Part shown: positions 7,790 to 16,010 of the stretch, one piece after another | How the letters are laid out: the number at the start of each line of letters is the position of its first letter | How positions within the stretch are numbered: the first letter of the stretch is position 1 | DNA from: a bacterium | Lineage (GTDB): Bacteria; Actinomycetota; Aquicultoria; Aquicultorales; Aquicultoraceae | DNA: 34,011 nt | Assembly (NCBI GenBank): GCA_902810715.1 | Contig: CADDYS010000014.1 | Span: 1-34,011 of the forward strand | Direction of reading: 5' to 3' | Program-made: the position numbers and the translations under genes | Notes under the pieces: model-generated | The model's input: the letters and a program-made list of their open reading frames with translations, nothing else | Database searches by the model: none | Told to the model about the DNA's origin: nothing

Positions 7790-8866
7790 ATGGAGTTTAA
7801 GCCCAAATGGATAGCCCTTGAAGTTACGCGCCGTTGCAACCTGAATTGTATTCATTGCCGCTCTCACTCCGAGATGAGCACAAACGGTCATCCGGATTTA
7901 TCGACCAAGGAAGTCTTAAGAATAATCGATGAGCTGATAGATTATTCAAATCCAGTTATTGTTCTGTCCGGAGGCGAGCCGTTGTTAAGAGATGATATAT
8001 TTGAGATCGCCGGCTATGCCACCCAGAAAGGTGCGCGCTTAAGTATTGCAACAAACGGAACACTTGTTACCGACGAGGTCTGCAAGAACATTAAGAAAAC
8101 GGGCGTAAAAATTATTTCATTAAGCCTTGACGGGTCAACCGCCGATATCCACGATAACTTCAGAAATCAGAAGGGTGCTTTCGAGGGGGTAGTAAACGCT
8201 ACAAGATTATTTCGTGAGCACGGTATCGAATTTATTATAAACTCTTCTTTCACCAAGAGGAACCAGCATGATATACCAAAGGTTTATAGGCTGGCTAAGG
8301 AGCTGGGTGCGACCGCCTGGTACATGTTCATGGTAGTCCCGACCGGTAGGGGCGAAGATCTGCTGCGCGAACTCATCTCAAAAGAAGATTACGAGGATAT
8401 ACTCGGCTGGCACTATCAAATGGAAAAAGAAGAGCGCGATTTACTGGTCCGGCCGGCGTGTGCCGCGCATTATTATCGAGTGGTGCTCCAGAAATCAAAA
8501 GAAGAGGGACTAAAGTTTGAGCGGCGGTCTTTCAAATTCTCAACCGGCGGCGCAAAGGGATGTGTAGTTGGCCAGATAATATCCTTTATCGATGTAGACG
8601 GAAATGTATTGCCGTGTAGCTACTTCCCGAAAGCCGCAGGCAACCTTAAAGAGCGTTCGTTTAAGGATATATGGGAGAACTCCGAATTATTCCAGGAGCT
8701 CAGAGATCCTAAGAAACATAGGGGTAAGTGTGGCTCGTGTGAATACAACAACATATGCGGCGGCTGCAGGGCCAGAGCCTACTCTATAAACGGTGATTAT
8801 CTCGACGAAGACCCGTTCTGCAATTATGTGCCTCTAAAGTATCGCCGCACGCTTCACGTCTCTTAA
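7790..8866 (+). CDS. Radical SAM/SPASM protein, AhbD (heme b synthase)/NirJ-like
   Basis: The 358-residue enzyme has the radical SAM cluster motif CNLNCIHC (Cys16, 20, 23), followed by [11 protein letters not shown]. The C-terminal SPASM-type domain holds Cys for auxiliary clusters: CVVGQ, then [24 protein letters not shown] and DPFC. The stretch [14 protein letters not shown] and the [10 protein letters not shown] segment resemble AhbD, which oxidatively decarboxylates Fe-coproporphyrin III to heme b in the siroheme-dependent route, and its relatives NirJ and AhbC. No other heme genes lie in the window, so the substrate is uncertain and a peptide-modifying role is possible. AAAGGAAG before ATG 7790 gives a good start. 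The clusters imply anaerobic function. Confidence 0.65.
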   Translation: MEFKPKWIALEVTRRCNLNCIHCRSHSEMSTNGHPDLSTKEVLRIIDELIDYSNPVIVLSGGEPLLRDDIFEIAGYATQKGARLSIATNGTLVTDEVCKNIKKTGVKIISLSLDGSTADIHDNFRNQKGAFEGVVNATRLFREHGIEFIINSSFTKRNQHDIPKVYRLAKELGATAWYMFMVVPTGRGEDLLRELISKEDYEDILGWHYQMEKEERDLLVRPACAAHYYRVVLQKSKEEGLKFERRSFKFSTGGAKGCVVGQIISFIDVDGNVLPCSYFPKAAGNLKERSFKDIWENSELFQELRDPKKHRGKCGSCEYNNICGGCRARAYSINGDYLDEDPFCNYVPLKYRRTLHVS

Positions 8867-8943
8867 CCATAAGAATATACATTTATTTAGTAATATAACA
8901 AATATCTCGCCCCGAATGGGAATATTAAAGCCGGGGTATCTTC

Positions 8944-10596
8944 TTGGACGAGATAGTCGGAAGAGCTCAGCTTGAGCAACTCATCAGAAAAATTGAAGAG
9001 AGCGAAGAGAGATACCGGCGTCTTGTTGAGGTATCTCCCGATCTTATCGCGGTTTATAGCGAGTGGAGGTTTCTCTACTTAAACCCGGCGGGAGCAAGAA
9101 TGCTCGGCGCATCCGACTCAAACGAGCTCATCGGAAAACCCATTCTTAGTTTTGTAGACCCTGCTTACCGTAAATCTGCAAAAGATCGCCTTTTGAGAGT
9201 ACAACAAGGCAAGACGGTCGGTCCGATTGAAGAGAAGTTTGTCCGCCTTGACGGCGGGGTAATCGACGTTGAGGTTATGGCTGTGCCCGTTATCTATCAG
9301 GGGCATCCTTCAGTTCAGATGGTTGTACGTGATATAAGCAGGCGAAAAAGAGACGAGGAGAAATTTAAAGAATCAAAAGAGTTGAGCGACGCGCTAAATA
9401 GAATAAATTCTGCCATAAACTCGACGCTTGATTTTAATGTAATTATGCAAAGGGTTGTTACAGAATCGGCAAAGGCGTTAAGATCCGAAACGGCGGGCAT
9501 CGCGCTGCACGAGCACGAATATTGGGTGACAAGATATGTCTATGGGCTACCGCAAGATATAGTTGGAAATAAAATTAGCGAAGACAAAGCCACGATCACG
9601 GGGATTGCAGCTAAGACAAAAGCGCCCGTGGTGGTCGATGACGCTCTTACCGATAAGCGAATAAACGTCGAAATCATGGAAAAGCACGGGATTCGCTCAT
9701 TTATGGTCATACCCTTAATGGTAAGGGGTGAGGTCATAGGTGCGTTATCGTTTAACTACTATGCCCACAAGATCACCTTCAGTGAAGCCCAGATTGATTT
9801 TGCGAAGAAGCTCGCCACGTCGATCTCCCTTGCTTTAGAAAATGCCCGTTTATATTCATCAGAGAGAGATATCGCAAATACCTTACAGGAGGCTCTTCTT
9901 ACAATACCCAAACTGATTCCGGGGGTACAGTTTGGCTACCTTTATCATTCCGCAACTGTGACAGCACGTGTAGGCGGAGATTTTTATGATCTATTTGAGC
10001 TAGAACATGATAAAGTTGGCATAACCATAGGAGACGTCTCCGGTAAGGGGCTTGAAGCCGCAGCACTGGCCTCACTTGTCAAAAACACTATTAAGGCCTA
10101 TGCATACGAAAACAGCTCACCGGCTGCCATAATTTCTAAGACAAACAACTTGACTATTATGGAGTCGATTCCACCCTCATTCGTAACTGTATTTTTTGGT
10201 ATACTAGATACGGTATCAGGGTTACTCACTTACTGTAGTGCGGGCCATCCCCCGGCAATACTTAAGAGAGAGACATCGGTTACTGCGCATATTCCATCGA
10301 GATCTCCAATCATTGGAGCATTCAAAGACCTGGTTTATGAAAACAACGAGGTTGTTCTTAGGCCCGGCGATGTTTTGATTCTTTACACGGATGGTGTGAT
10401 TGAGGCCAGACATAAAGGCGATTTTTTTGGTGAAGATAGGTTGATAAATTCCATAAAGGCACTAAAGCCGATACGGGTAAACGATATACCAAAAAAAATA
10501 TTCAGCAGTGTTTTAAAGTATGCAGGCGGCTTATTGACCGATGATATCGCGATAATAGCTATCGGTCTTGGGGATACAGAAAATGCCTTGGCATAG
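8944..10596 (+). CDS. PAS-GAF sensor PP2C-type (SpoIIE/RsbU) protein phosphatase
   Basis: The 550-residue cytosolic protein has a PAS domain (about 17-135, EERYRRLVEVSPDLIAVY), a GAF domain (about 150-300, ending SLALENARLY) and a C-terminal PP2C/SpoIIE phosphatase (about 315-545). The phosphatase keeps the metal-binding Asp motifs GGDFYD, GDVSGKG and YTDGVIEA. Such proteins dephosphorylate anti-anti-sigma factors in partner-switching cascades; none is encoded nearby, so the target is unknown. No membrane segment or kinase domain is present. The start is TTG 8944, with CCGGGGT just upstream; no better in-frame codon exists after the stop at 8926. The GGGG of this ribosome binding site could pair with CCCCG about 20 bases earlier. 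Confidence 0.88.
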   Translation: MDEIVGRAQLEQLIRKIEESEERYRRLVEVSPDLIAVYSEWRFLYLNPAGARMLGASDSNELIGKPILSFVDPAYRKSAKDRLLRVQQGKTVGPIEEKFVRLDGGVIDVEVMAVPVIYQGHPSVQMVVRDISRRKRDEEKFKESKELSDALNRINSAINSTLDFNVIMQRVVTESAKALRSETAGIALHEHEYWVTRYVYGLPQDIVGNKISEDKATITGIAAKTKAPVVVDDALTDKRINVEIMEKHGIRSFMVIPLMVRGEVIGALSFNYYAHKITFSEAQIDFAKKLATSISLALENARLYSSERDIANTLQEALLTIPKLIPGVQFGYLYHSATVTARVGGDFYDLFELEHDKVGITIGDVSGKGLEAAALASLVKNTIKAYAYENSSPAAIISKTNNLTIMESIPPSFVTVFFGILDTVSGLLTYCSAGHPPAILKRETSVTAHIPSRSPIIGAFKDLVYENNEVVLRPGDVLILYTDGVIEARHKGDFFGEDRLINSIKALKPIRVNDIPKKIFSSVLKYAGGLLTDDIAIIAIGLGDTENALA

Positions 10597-10917
10597 GTTT
10601 GCAGTAAACGCTAAAATATAGTATTATCCTAAAGATAGATAGACAACCAATAATAACCGGAAACTTTGTATCCATGTTGTTGTTTAAAATTAAATATAGA
10701 TTGCAAAAGTTGCTTGATATGTCGCTATACCTAAAGAACGAGATCTGCATTAACACTACTAGTTAATCAACACCAGCTGCACAATTATCACCCAGTAAAA
10801 GATACCTAAAACACAGTAAAAGCAAGCTTGTTGCTACCGCAAATAAGTGGTCGGTCGCAGCTGATTAATCTGGGTTGCCAATAAAAAGAATTAGATTAAG
10901 GCAGGTGTATTATTATA
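10597..10917. other. 321-bp gene-free stretch before the transglycosylase-like gene
   Basis: This AT-rich gap has a promoter-like pair at its left edge (see 10599-10627), which would give a leader of about 290 bases. Small dyads include TTAAC/GTTAA near 10750, and CAGTAAAAG is repeated twice. A 30-codon frame at 10674-10766 has no ribosome binding site. I do not recognise a riboswitch or RNA gene. Confidence 0.5.
10599..10627 (+). promoter_or_regulatory. Sigma70-type promoter candidate
   Basis: TTGCAG (10599-10604) and TATTAT (10622-10627) are separated by exactly 17 bases. It starts right after the phosphatase stop and would drive the transglycosylase-like gene through a long leader. Confidence 0.4.
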
Positions 10918-11547
10918 GTGGAAGAAAACAGAAAATCACCGACGAAGATACTTGTGGCAATTATAATATTAATGGCATTTTCCTTACTTGCAGTCGAATA
11001 TAAAAATAGCGTTGAGATAAAGAAGTTAAAAGCAGATAAAGCAGTTTTAAAAGCCGAGATTTTAAATAAAGATAACCAACTAAAGTCCGAGCGTGCAAAA
11101 GTCGAAAATCAAAACCACTACCTTGCAGAGAAATCATCGATCTCTTATACGATCGAGACCGTAGCAGCTGTACCAGAGCTGACAAAATACAGATATAGGC
11201 GGCACTACAAATCCCAGCACAAAAGCTGGAAAAGGCAACCAAGCGTATCCAGAGGCGGGGCTCGTTCTGTTAATGTTGAACCAATTATAAGGGAAGTCGG
11301 AGCCGCCTACTGGCCGGACCCTGCCCAACTCGACGCTCTCGTATGGATATGCAGCCATGAGTGCACGACTCCCGGGGTAGTAAACCCACGCGGTTTCTAT
11401 GGATTGTTTCAACTTCACAGCCCACCCGCTTGGATGGTTCTGGGAGATGCCGCTAGCGAGACAAAAGCCGGGTGTGAGTACATCCGGCGCCGTTACGGTA
11501 ACCCGCTGGCCGCTAAGGCATGGTGGGTGAGCCACCGCTGGTACTAA
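10918..11547 (+). CDS. Membrane-anchored lytic-transglycosylase-like protein
   Basis: The 209-residue protein has an N-terminal membrane anchor or uncleaved signal (about 9-26, ILVAIIILMAFSLLAV). A short coiled coil follows (30-70), then a basic, low-complexity linker with RYRRHYKSQHKSW. The C-terminal domain (about 118-209) resembles SLT-type muramidases: WICSHE would carry the catalytic Glu, NPRGFYGLFQL matches the GAxGLmQ motif, and GCEYIRRRYGNPLAAKAWW with SHRWY closes the fold. It would cleave peptidoglycan outside the membrane. The start is GTG 10918 with AGGTG about 11 bases upstream, slightly distant. Its stop lies four bases from that of the convergent gene. No LysM or other wall-binding domain is present. 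Confidence 0.75.
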   Translation: MEENRKSPTKILVAIIILMAFSLLAVEYKNSVEIKKLKADKAVLKAEILNKDNQLKSERAKVENQNHYLAEKSSISYTIETVAAVPELTKYRYRRHYKSQHKSWKRQPSVSRGGARSVNVEPIIREVGAAYWPDPAQLDALVWICSHECTTPGVVNPRGFYGLFQLHSPPAWMVLGDAASETKAGCEYIRRRYGNPLAAKAWWVSHRWY

Positions 11548-11551
11548 AATG

Positions 11552-12127
11552 CTACCTATCGTCAGTTAAATAACCATCGAGCTGGTCTATGAGAAATTCC
11601 ACGAAGGAATCAATATCCGTCCATTTATCATTCACTGCGGGATATTGCAGTATGCTGTTTTCTACATGAGCCTCAAGTAGCGCTTTTGCCAAATGGCGCT
11701 CGTATAGAAATCCTTTATACATGCTAAAGGACCTTTGCGATGATTCTCCATACGGAATCAATACACGCTCGCAGCAATGGTATCGCCCCGCTTTATCCAG
11801 GTAAACCTCGTTCCAGTCCCGCAAGCTATTTTCTAGCCTACCGAGACCGACCCCAAATTCAACTTGCATGACATCCGGCATCTCGATTACCGGCCTATAA
11901 GAATTTCCGCCGTCAAAAAAGCTTAGCTTTCTTCTATGCGTCGGTGTTAGGACAAACTTATGGGGAACTATTAAAGGAGCCTTGGTGGCAAATTCCCGCA
12001 GAACATCAACAACGTTTGCCATTGAGGATACCACAAAGATTTCCTTTTCTTCCTGTATCCGCCTTTGGTAATCGTTTTGTTGTCGCCTTCGTCGTTGAAG
12101 AATCTCGACATCCTCAAAGTATCCCAC
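11552..12127 (-). CDS. Hypothetical protein, unknown family
   Basis: I do not recognise this 191-residue protein. It has a charged N-terminal helix (LQRRRRQQNDYQRRIQEEKE), then a mixed alpha/beta region with a His-Arg-Arg stretch (TPTHRRKLSFFDGG), a Cys pair (YHCCERV) and an acidic C-terminus (DSFVEFLIDQLDGYLTDD). There is no signal peptide or membrane segment. The start is GTG at 12127, with GAGGT six bases upstream on the minus strand, which supports a real gene. It is one of only two full genes on the minus strand and converges on the transglycosylase-like gene with four bases between stops. A role cannot be inferred. Confidence 0.7.
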   Translation of the reverse strand: MGYFEDVEILQRRRRQQNDYQRRIQEEKEIFVVSSMANVVDVLREFATKAPLIVPHKFVLTPTHRRKLSFFDGGNSYRPVIEMPDVMQVEFGVGLGRLENSLRDWNEVYLDKAGRYHCCERVLIPYGESSQRSFSMYKGFLYERHLAKALLEAHVENSILQYPAVNDKWTDIDSFVEFLIDQLDGYLTDDR

Positions 12128-12248
12128 GTTATGACCTCTTTTGCTTACAAAAAGCTAAATATGCAGCTCAAGATATGCATGTATAGTTGCCGGTATCGTA
12201 TAACTAGCTTATATTATCGGCATATATTGCCAAAAACCTAAATTTACT

Positions 12249-12320
12249 GTAGCTGCTCCATTTATGGAGCTTCTTTGGCCTGATAAATCAGGCAACTACA
12301 CCCGATGAATCAGCAACTAC
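12249..12320. repeat. REP/BIME-like cluster of three GTAG-headed hairpins
   Basis: The block starts with GTAG (12249-12252). Hairpin GCTCCAT-TT-ATGGAGC (12255-12270) follows, then a spacer and hairpin GCCTGAT-AA-ATCAGGC, and it closes with CTAC (12296-12299), the reverse complement of GTAG. A degenerate third unit ends in a further CTAC at 12317-12320. GTAG at the foot of an imperfect palindrome is the hallmark of bacterial REP sequences mobilised by RAYT transposases. Positions 12254-12301 recur perfectly, inverted, at 19275-19322. It lies between the minus-strand hypothetical gene and rpmF. Confidence 0.75.
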
Positions 12321-12341
12321 AGTTCGGCATTCGTAATTCGC

Positions 12342-12370
12342 TGGACATCTCCCCTGGGTACATGTAAAAT
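12342..12370 (+). promoter_or_regulatory. Promoter candidate for rpmF
   Basis: TGGACA (12342-12347) and TAAAAT (12365-12370) are 17 bases apart, about 40 bases before the rpmF start. This fits rpmF having its own promoter after separation from DUF177. Confidence 0.5.
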
Positions 12371-12412
12371 AATGCTGTTTGTGTTTAAGATTGTCGGGGA
12401 GGTGCTAAATAT

Positions 12413-12592
12413 ATGGCAGTGCCTAAGAGGAAAACCTCACACGCTCGCAAAAATTCAAGAAAAGCTCATTGGTTGGCGATGTCTGGGCCTACTCTCGTCG
12501 AGTGCCCGCAGTGCCACGAGCCCAAACTGCCGCACCGCGTTTGCTCATCGTGTGGATATTACAACAAACAAGAAGTTCTTGAAGTGGAGTAA
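12413..12592 (+). CDS. rpmF: 50S ribosomal protein L32
   Basis: The frame encodes 59 residues starting MAVPKRKTSHARKNSRKAHW, the conserved L32 N-terminus. A zinc-ribbon follows with CPQC and CSSC (four Cys) and the usual ending GYYNKQEVLEVE. L32 is a structural protein of the large ribosomal subunit. The Cys4 form binds zinc, so this is the zinc-dependent version. GGGGAGGTG, 8 bases before ATG 12413, is a strong ribosome binding site. It normally sits between DUF177 and plsX; here it is separated from both. Confidence 0.97.
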   Translation: MAVPKRKTSHARKNSRKAHWLAMSGPTLVECPQCHEPKLPHRVCSSCGYYNKQEVLEVE

Positions 12593-12631
12593 TTGGGAAT
12601 AAGCATTTAAAACCCTGTTCAGGTGATTCAG

Positions 12632-14728
12632 ATGCTTGAAGATTTGTTTTGCCCAACCGCAGTAGCCGTTATCGGTGTTGGCCGTGAAGAGGGAAACGTC
12701 GGTCACGAAATTTTCGATAACATAAGAGAAGCCGGTTTTAAAGGAAAGTATTTCGCCGTGAATCCAAAAACCATGGAGATTCACGGCGAAAAAGTTTATG
12801 CGTCTATTAAAGATATCCCGGACCCGATCGAACTTGCCGTCGTCGTGGTCCCCGCAAGACTCGTCCCCCAGATAATGGAAGAGGCGGGCGAGAAGGGGAT
12901 CAAGATGGCGGTTATTATTTCCGCAGGGTTTAAAGAAACCGGCATCGAGGGCGCAAAACTTGAGCGAGAGGTAATGGACATTGCAAGGCGCTTTGGTATT
13001 AGGGTCTTGGGCCCGAACTGCCTTGGTGTATCCGATACCGGGTGCGGCCTCAACGCCACGTTTGCAAAAGAAGCCCCCTATAAGGGAAACATCGCAATGA
13101 TCTCGCAATCGGGCGCGCTTCTTACCGCTATTCTTGACTGGGCAAAGGCCGAGCGCATCGGCTTCTCAAAATTCGTAAGTTTAGGAAACAAGGTGGACAT
13201 AAGCGAGATAGATCTTCTGCAAGCATTAAAGGTCGATGACCAAACCAAGGTTATCTGTACCTACATGGAAGGGATAGGGCGCGGGCGTGAATTCATGAAC
13301 ATCGCCGCCGAGGTGTCCAAAGAAAAGCCGATCATTGCGATAAAGTCGGGGGTTACCGACGCGGGGGCGCGGGCGGTATCTTCACATACCGGTACACTTG
13401 CCGGCTCGGAGCAGGCTTTTGAGAGCGCGTTTAAGCAAAGCGGAATTATCCGGGCCAACTCAGTTGAGGACCTCTTTGACTACGCGGTCGGATTTGCGTA
13501 CCAGCCTCTGCCAAAGGGACGAAATGTAGCGATTCTAACCAACGCGGGCGGCCCCGGCATCATGGCGACCGACGCCTGCGAGAAACACGACGTGCCCCTT
13601 GCTTCTTTCAGCCGGGAGACAATTGATGCATTAAGAGAGATGCTCCCACCGGCGGCCGGTCTCTATAACCCTGTCGATGTGTTGGGAGACGCCAAAGCGG
13701 ATAGGTACAGGGCAGCCCTTGAGCTGGTTCTTAAAGACGATGGTGTGTCGGCAGTTACGGTTATCCTAACCCCGCAGGCGATGACCGAGATAGATGAGAC
13801 GGCGCGCGTTATCGCGTCCCTTTCCAAAAGCTATCCCGATAAACCTATTTACGCCTGCTTTATGGGCCGAGCCGACGTTGCATCGGGGATAAAAATACTT
13901 ACCGAGAACAAAGTCCCAAACTATTACTATCCCGAGCGGGCGATCGAAACGGTTGCCGCCGTCCTCTCATATATTAACTACCGGGGGCAGCCGCCGAAAA
14001 CCTATGGGAAGTTTAATGTCCGCCGGCAAGCCGTGCGCGAGATATTTGACGAGACGGTTAAGCTCGGGAGACGCAACCTACCCGACATCCAGGCATCGCA
14101 AGTTGTCGATGCCTACGGTATAAGCATAGCGAGATGCGTTTTGGCCCATGATGTTGACGAGGCGATAAAGACAAGCAGGCATTTAGGGTTTCCGCTTGTT
14201 TTAAAAATAGCATCGCCGGACATCCTGCATAAAAGCGATGTCGGAGGAATTGCGGTCGGCGTGCGTAACGAGGCCGAGCTTGAGGCGTCTTTTAACCGCA
14301 TCATCTCAAATGTGACCAGGTTTATGCCGCAGGCGCTGATTTGGGGAATATGCCTTCAGGAAATGATAACCGGTGCCCGTGAGACGATTATCGGCGTAAA
14401 CAGAGACCCTCAGTTCGGGCACCTCATCCTTTTTGGGTTGGGCGGCATTTACGTTGAGGTTTTAAAGGATGTCTCGTTCAGGATAGCCCCCCTATCCGAA
14501 CAAGAAGCAAGAAGGATGGTTCAAGAGATACATGCCTACGCGCTTCTTCGGGGCGTGCGCGGTCAACCGAGCGCGGATATAGATGCTATTGTGGACGCAA
14601 TCCTTAAAGTGTCGCAACTTGTAACCGATTTTCCAGAAATAATAGAGATGGATATAAACCCATTTATGGCCCTTGATAAGGGGCATGGCGGTGTCGCCGC
14701 AGATGTTAGGATTATGATAGGAGAGTGA
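12632..14728 (+). CDS. ADP-forming acyl-CoA (acetyl-CoA) synthetase, fused alpha-beta
   Basis: The enzyme converts acyl-CoA, ADP and phosphate to the free acid, ATP and CoA, a way to make ATP from acetyl-CoA in anaerobes. The 698-residue protein carries both subunits. The N-terminal CoA-binding Rossmann domain (AVIGVGREEGNVG) comes first, followed by the succinyl-CoA-ligase-like domain with the phosphorylated His in SSHTGTLAG near residue 250. The C-terminal ATP-grasp domain begins near 470 (PLVLKIASPDILHKSDVGG). AGGTGA, five bases before ATG 12632, favours that start over GTG 12623. A BioD/DRTGG gene follows after seven bases, a pairing common to this family. The acid specificity cannot be read from the sequence. 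Confidence 0.9.
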   Translation: MLEDLFCPTAVAVIGVGREEGNVGHEIFDNIREAGFKGKYFAVNPKTMEIHGEKVYASIKDIPDPIELAVVVVPARLVPQIMEEAGEKGIKMAVIISAGFKETGIEGAKLEREVMDIARRFGIRVLGPNCLGVSDTGCGLNATFAKEAPYKGNIAMISQSGALLTAILDWAKAERIGFSKFVSLGNKVDISEIDLLQALKVDDQTKVICTYMEGIGRGREFMNIAAEVSKEKPIIAIKSGVTDAGARAVSSHTGTLAGSEQAFESAFKQSGIIRANSVEDLFDYAVGFAYQPLPKGRNVAILTNAGGPGIMATDACEKHDVPLASFSRETIDALREMLPPAAGLYNPVDVLGDAKADRYRAALELVLKDDGVSAVTVILTPQAMTEIDETARVIASLSKSYPDKPIYACFMGRADVASGIKILTENKVPNYYYPERAIETVAAVLSYINYRGQPPKTYGKFNVRRQAVREIFDETVKLGRRNLPDIQASQVVDAYGISIARCVLAHDVDEAIKTSRHLGFPLVLKIASPDILHKSDVGGIAVGVRNEAELEASFNRIISNVTRFMPQALIWGICLQEMITGARETIIGVNRDPQFGHLILFGLGGIYVEVLKDVSFRIAPLSEQEARRMVQEIHAYALLRGVRGQPSADIDAIVDAILKVSQLVTDFPEIIEMDINPFMALDKGHGGVAADVRIMIGE

Positions 14729-14735
14729 GGGGGAT

Positions 14736-15794
14736 ATGGCAAACCTTTATGTTGTCTCGACCGAGGCTTACTCTGGCAAGACAGGCATTTGCCTGAGCCT
14801 TGGATTACTGCTTAAAGAGAGGGGTAAAGTTGTCGGCTACATGAAGCCGATAGGCACAACTCCCGGCAGGGTTAATGATAAAACCGTCGATCTGGATGCA
14901 TACTATGTCCTAAAACGTCTTGAGATAGAAGATAGTATCGAAGACGTTTCGCCTATTTCCCTTACGAGAAAGTTTATGCATGACCATCTGCGCGGGCAAG
15001 GCATCGACAGCGGAAAGATTATAAAAGATGCTTATCTGAAGATATCCAAAGGCAAAGACGTCGTCTTGCTTGAAAACGGGGCCGACGTTAACGAGGGCCG
15101 GTTTATTAACGCGTCCGCTTTTCAGATATCTGAATTGCTCAATGCTCCGGTAGCCCTGGTGGTGAAGTATAGATCTGAGCTGGTGGTCGATGATATTCTC
15201 GAGGCCCGAGGGCTTCTTGGGGATAAGCTTCTGTGCGTTATTTTCAACCAGGTACCAAATAGCCAAAGACCGGTCGTTGACATGATTGTTCCTTATTTAG
15301 GGCAGAAAGGAATAAAGACCTACGGTATAATACCGCGGGATAAGACGCTTACGTCCGTAACCGTTGGCGAGATTGCCGATCATCTAAACGGCACTATACT
15401 TACCGCCACCAATAAAACCGAAGAGCTTGTCGAGAACTTCATGGTGGGAGCGATGGGGCAGGAGAAGGCGTTAAGGTTTTTCCAAAGAACGGCAAACAAG
15501 GCGGTAATCACCGGCGGCGACCGCGCTGATGTACAGCTTGCCGCCTTAGAGACGCCGACAAAGGCCTTGATCCTGACCGGTAACCTGCAGCCCAGTCCGA
15601 TCGTTATGGCCAGGTCTGAGGACCTTGGCATTCCCATGATCCTCGTCGATTTAGATACATTGACGGCTGTCGAAAAAACCGATGAGCTGGTCGGAAGGGT
15701 TAGGATACACCAGGCCCAAAAGGCACAGCGAGTATACGAGCTGGTAAAACAAAGTGTCGATGTGAATGCGCTGTTTGGGGATGCGGGAGTCTAA
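14736..15794 (+). CDS. BioD-like/DRTGG-domain protein (phosphotransacetylase N-terminal type)
   Basis: The 352-residue protein has an N-terminal P-loop NTPase of the dethiobiotin-synthetase type (about 1-210; the P-loop is STEAYSGKTG, with Lys15). A DRTGG domain follows (about 215-330; VITGGDRADVQLAALET, then ALILTGNL). This is the regulatory N-terminal half found in long phosphotransacetylases; the catalytic PTA domain is absent. Free-standing versions often accompany ADP-forming acetyl-CoA synthetases, as here, so a role in sensing or controlling acetyl-CoA/acetate flow is inferred. GTGAGGGGG before ATG 14736 gives the start. A strong terminator directly follows the stop, ending the rpmF-acs unit. 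Confidence 0.8.
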   Translation: MANLYVVSTEAYSGKTGICLSLGLLLKERGKVVGYMKPIGTTPGRVNDKTVDLDAYYVLKRLEIEDSIEDVSPISLTRKFMHDHLRGQGIDSGKIIKDAYLKISKGKDVVLLENGADVNEGRFINASAFQISELLNAPVALVVKYRSELVVDDILEARGLLGDKLLCVIFNQVPNSQRPVVDMIVPYLGQKGIKTYGIIPRDKTLTSVTVGEIADHLNGTILTATNKTEELVENFMVGAMGQEKALRFFQRTANKAVITGGDRADVQLAALETPTKALILTGNLQPSPIVMARSEDLGIPMILVDLDTLTAVEKTDELVGRVRIHQAQKAQRVYELVKQSVDVNALFGDAGV

Positions 15795-15795
15795 G

Positions 15796-15840
15796 ATGCC
15801 TGAATGTTATTAACAGTTAATAACATTCAGGCATTATTTA
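15796..15840 (+). terminator. Intrinsic terminator with an 18-bp perfect stem
   Basis: Positions 15796-15813 pair perfectly with 15817-15834 around the loop CAG. The T-rich tail is only TTATTTA, so termination may be partial. The hairpin begins one base after the DRTGG gene stop. It is symmetric and could work in both directions. Confidence 0.75.
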
Positions 15841-15868
15841 CGGAGGGCGTCAATTGTTTCAAAACTGG

Positions 15869-15894
15869 GTAGCAGGGCTAAAGCCCTGCGCTAC
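15869..15894. repeat. REP-like hairpin with GTAG/CTAC ends
   Basis: GTAG (15869-15872) and CTAC (15891-15894) flank the perfect stem GCAGGGCT-AA-AGCCCTGC (15872-15889). The ends match those of the units at 12249-12320, but the stem sequence differs, so it is a second REP-like class. Confidence 0.6.
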
Positions 15895-16010
15895 TGCAGC
15901 ACCTTTGATAAACCCACAGCTAGCCGCTATTGCCTTGAAACATATAAATCCTGTAATGTTTATAGCTAGTAATTGCTTGCAGGCTAAAGCCTGGAATGCA
16001 GACCTCCACT

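Noticed and set aside
10674-10766. 30-codon frame in the gap before the transglycosylase-like gene
   Set aside because: No ribosome binding site, low complexity and AT-rich; no support beyond being open.
10780-10917. Cyclic-di-AMP (ydaO) riboswitch before a wall hydrolase-like gene
   Set aside because: The context would fit, but the conserved core elements are not present.
12372-12602. 76-residue frame over rpmF
   Set aside because: It is an out-of-frame shadow of L32, whose own frame has a strong ribosome binding site and the conserved protein.
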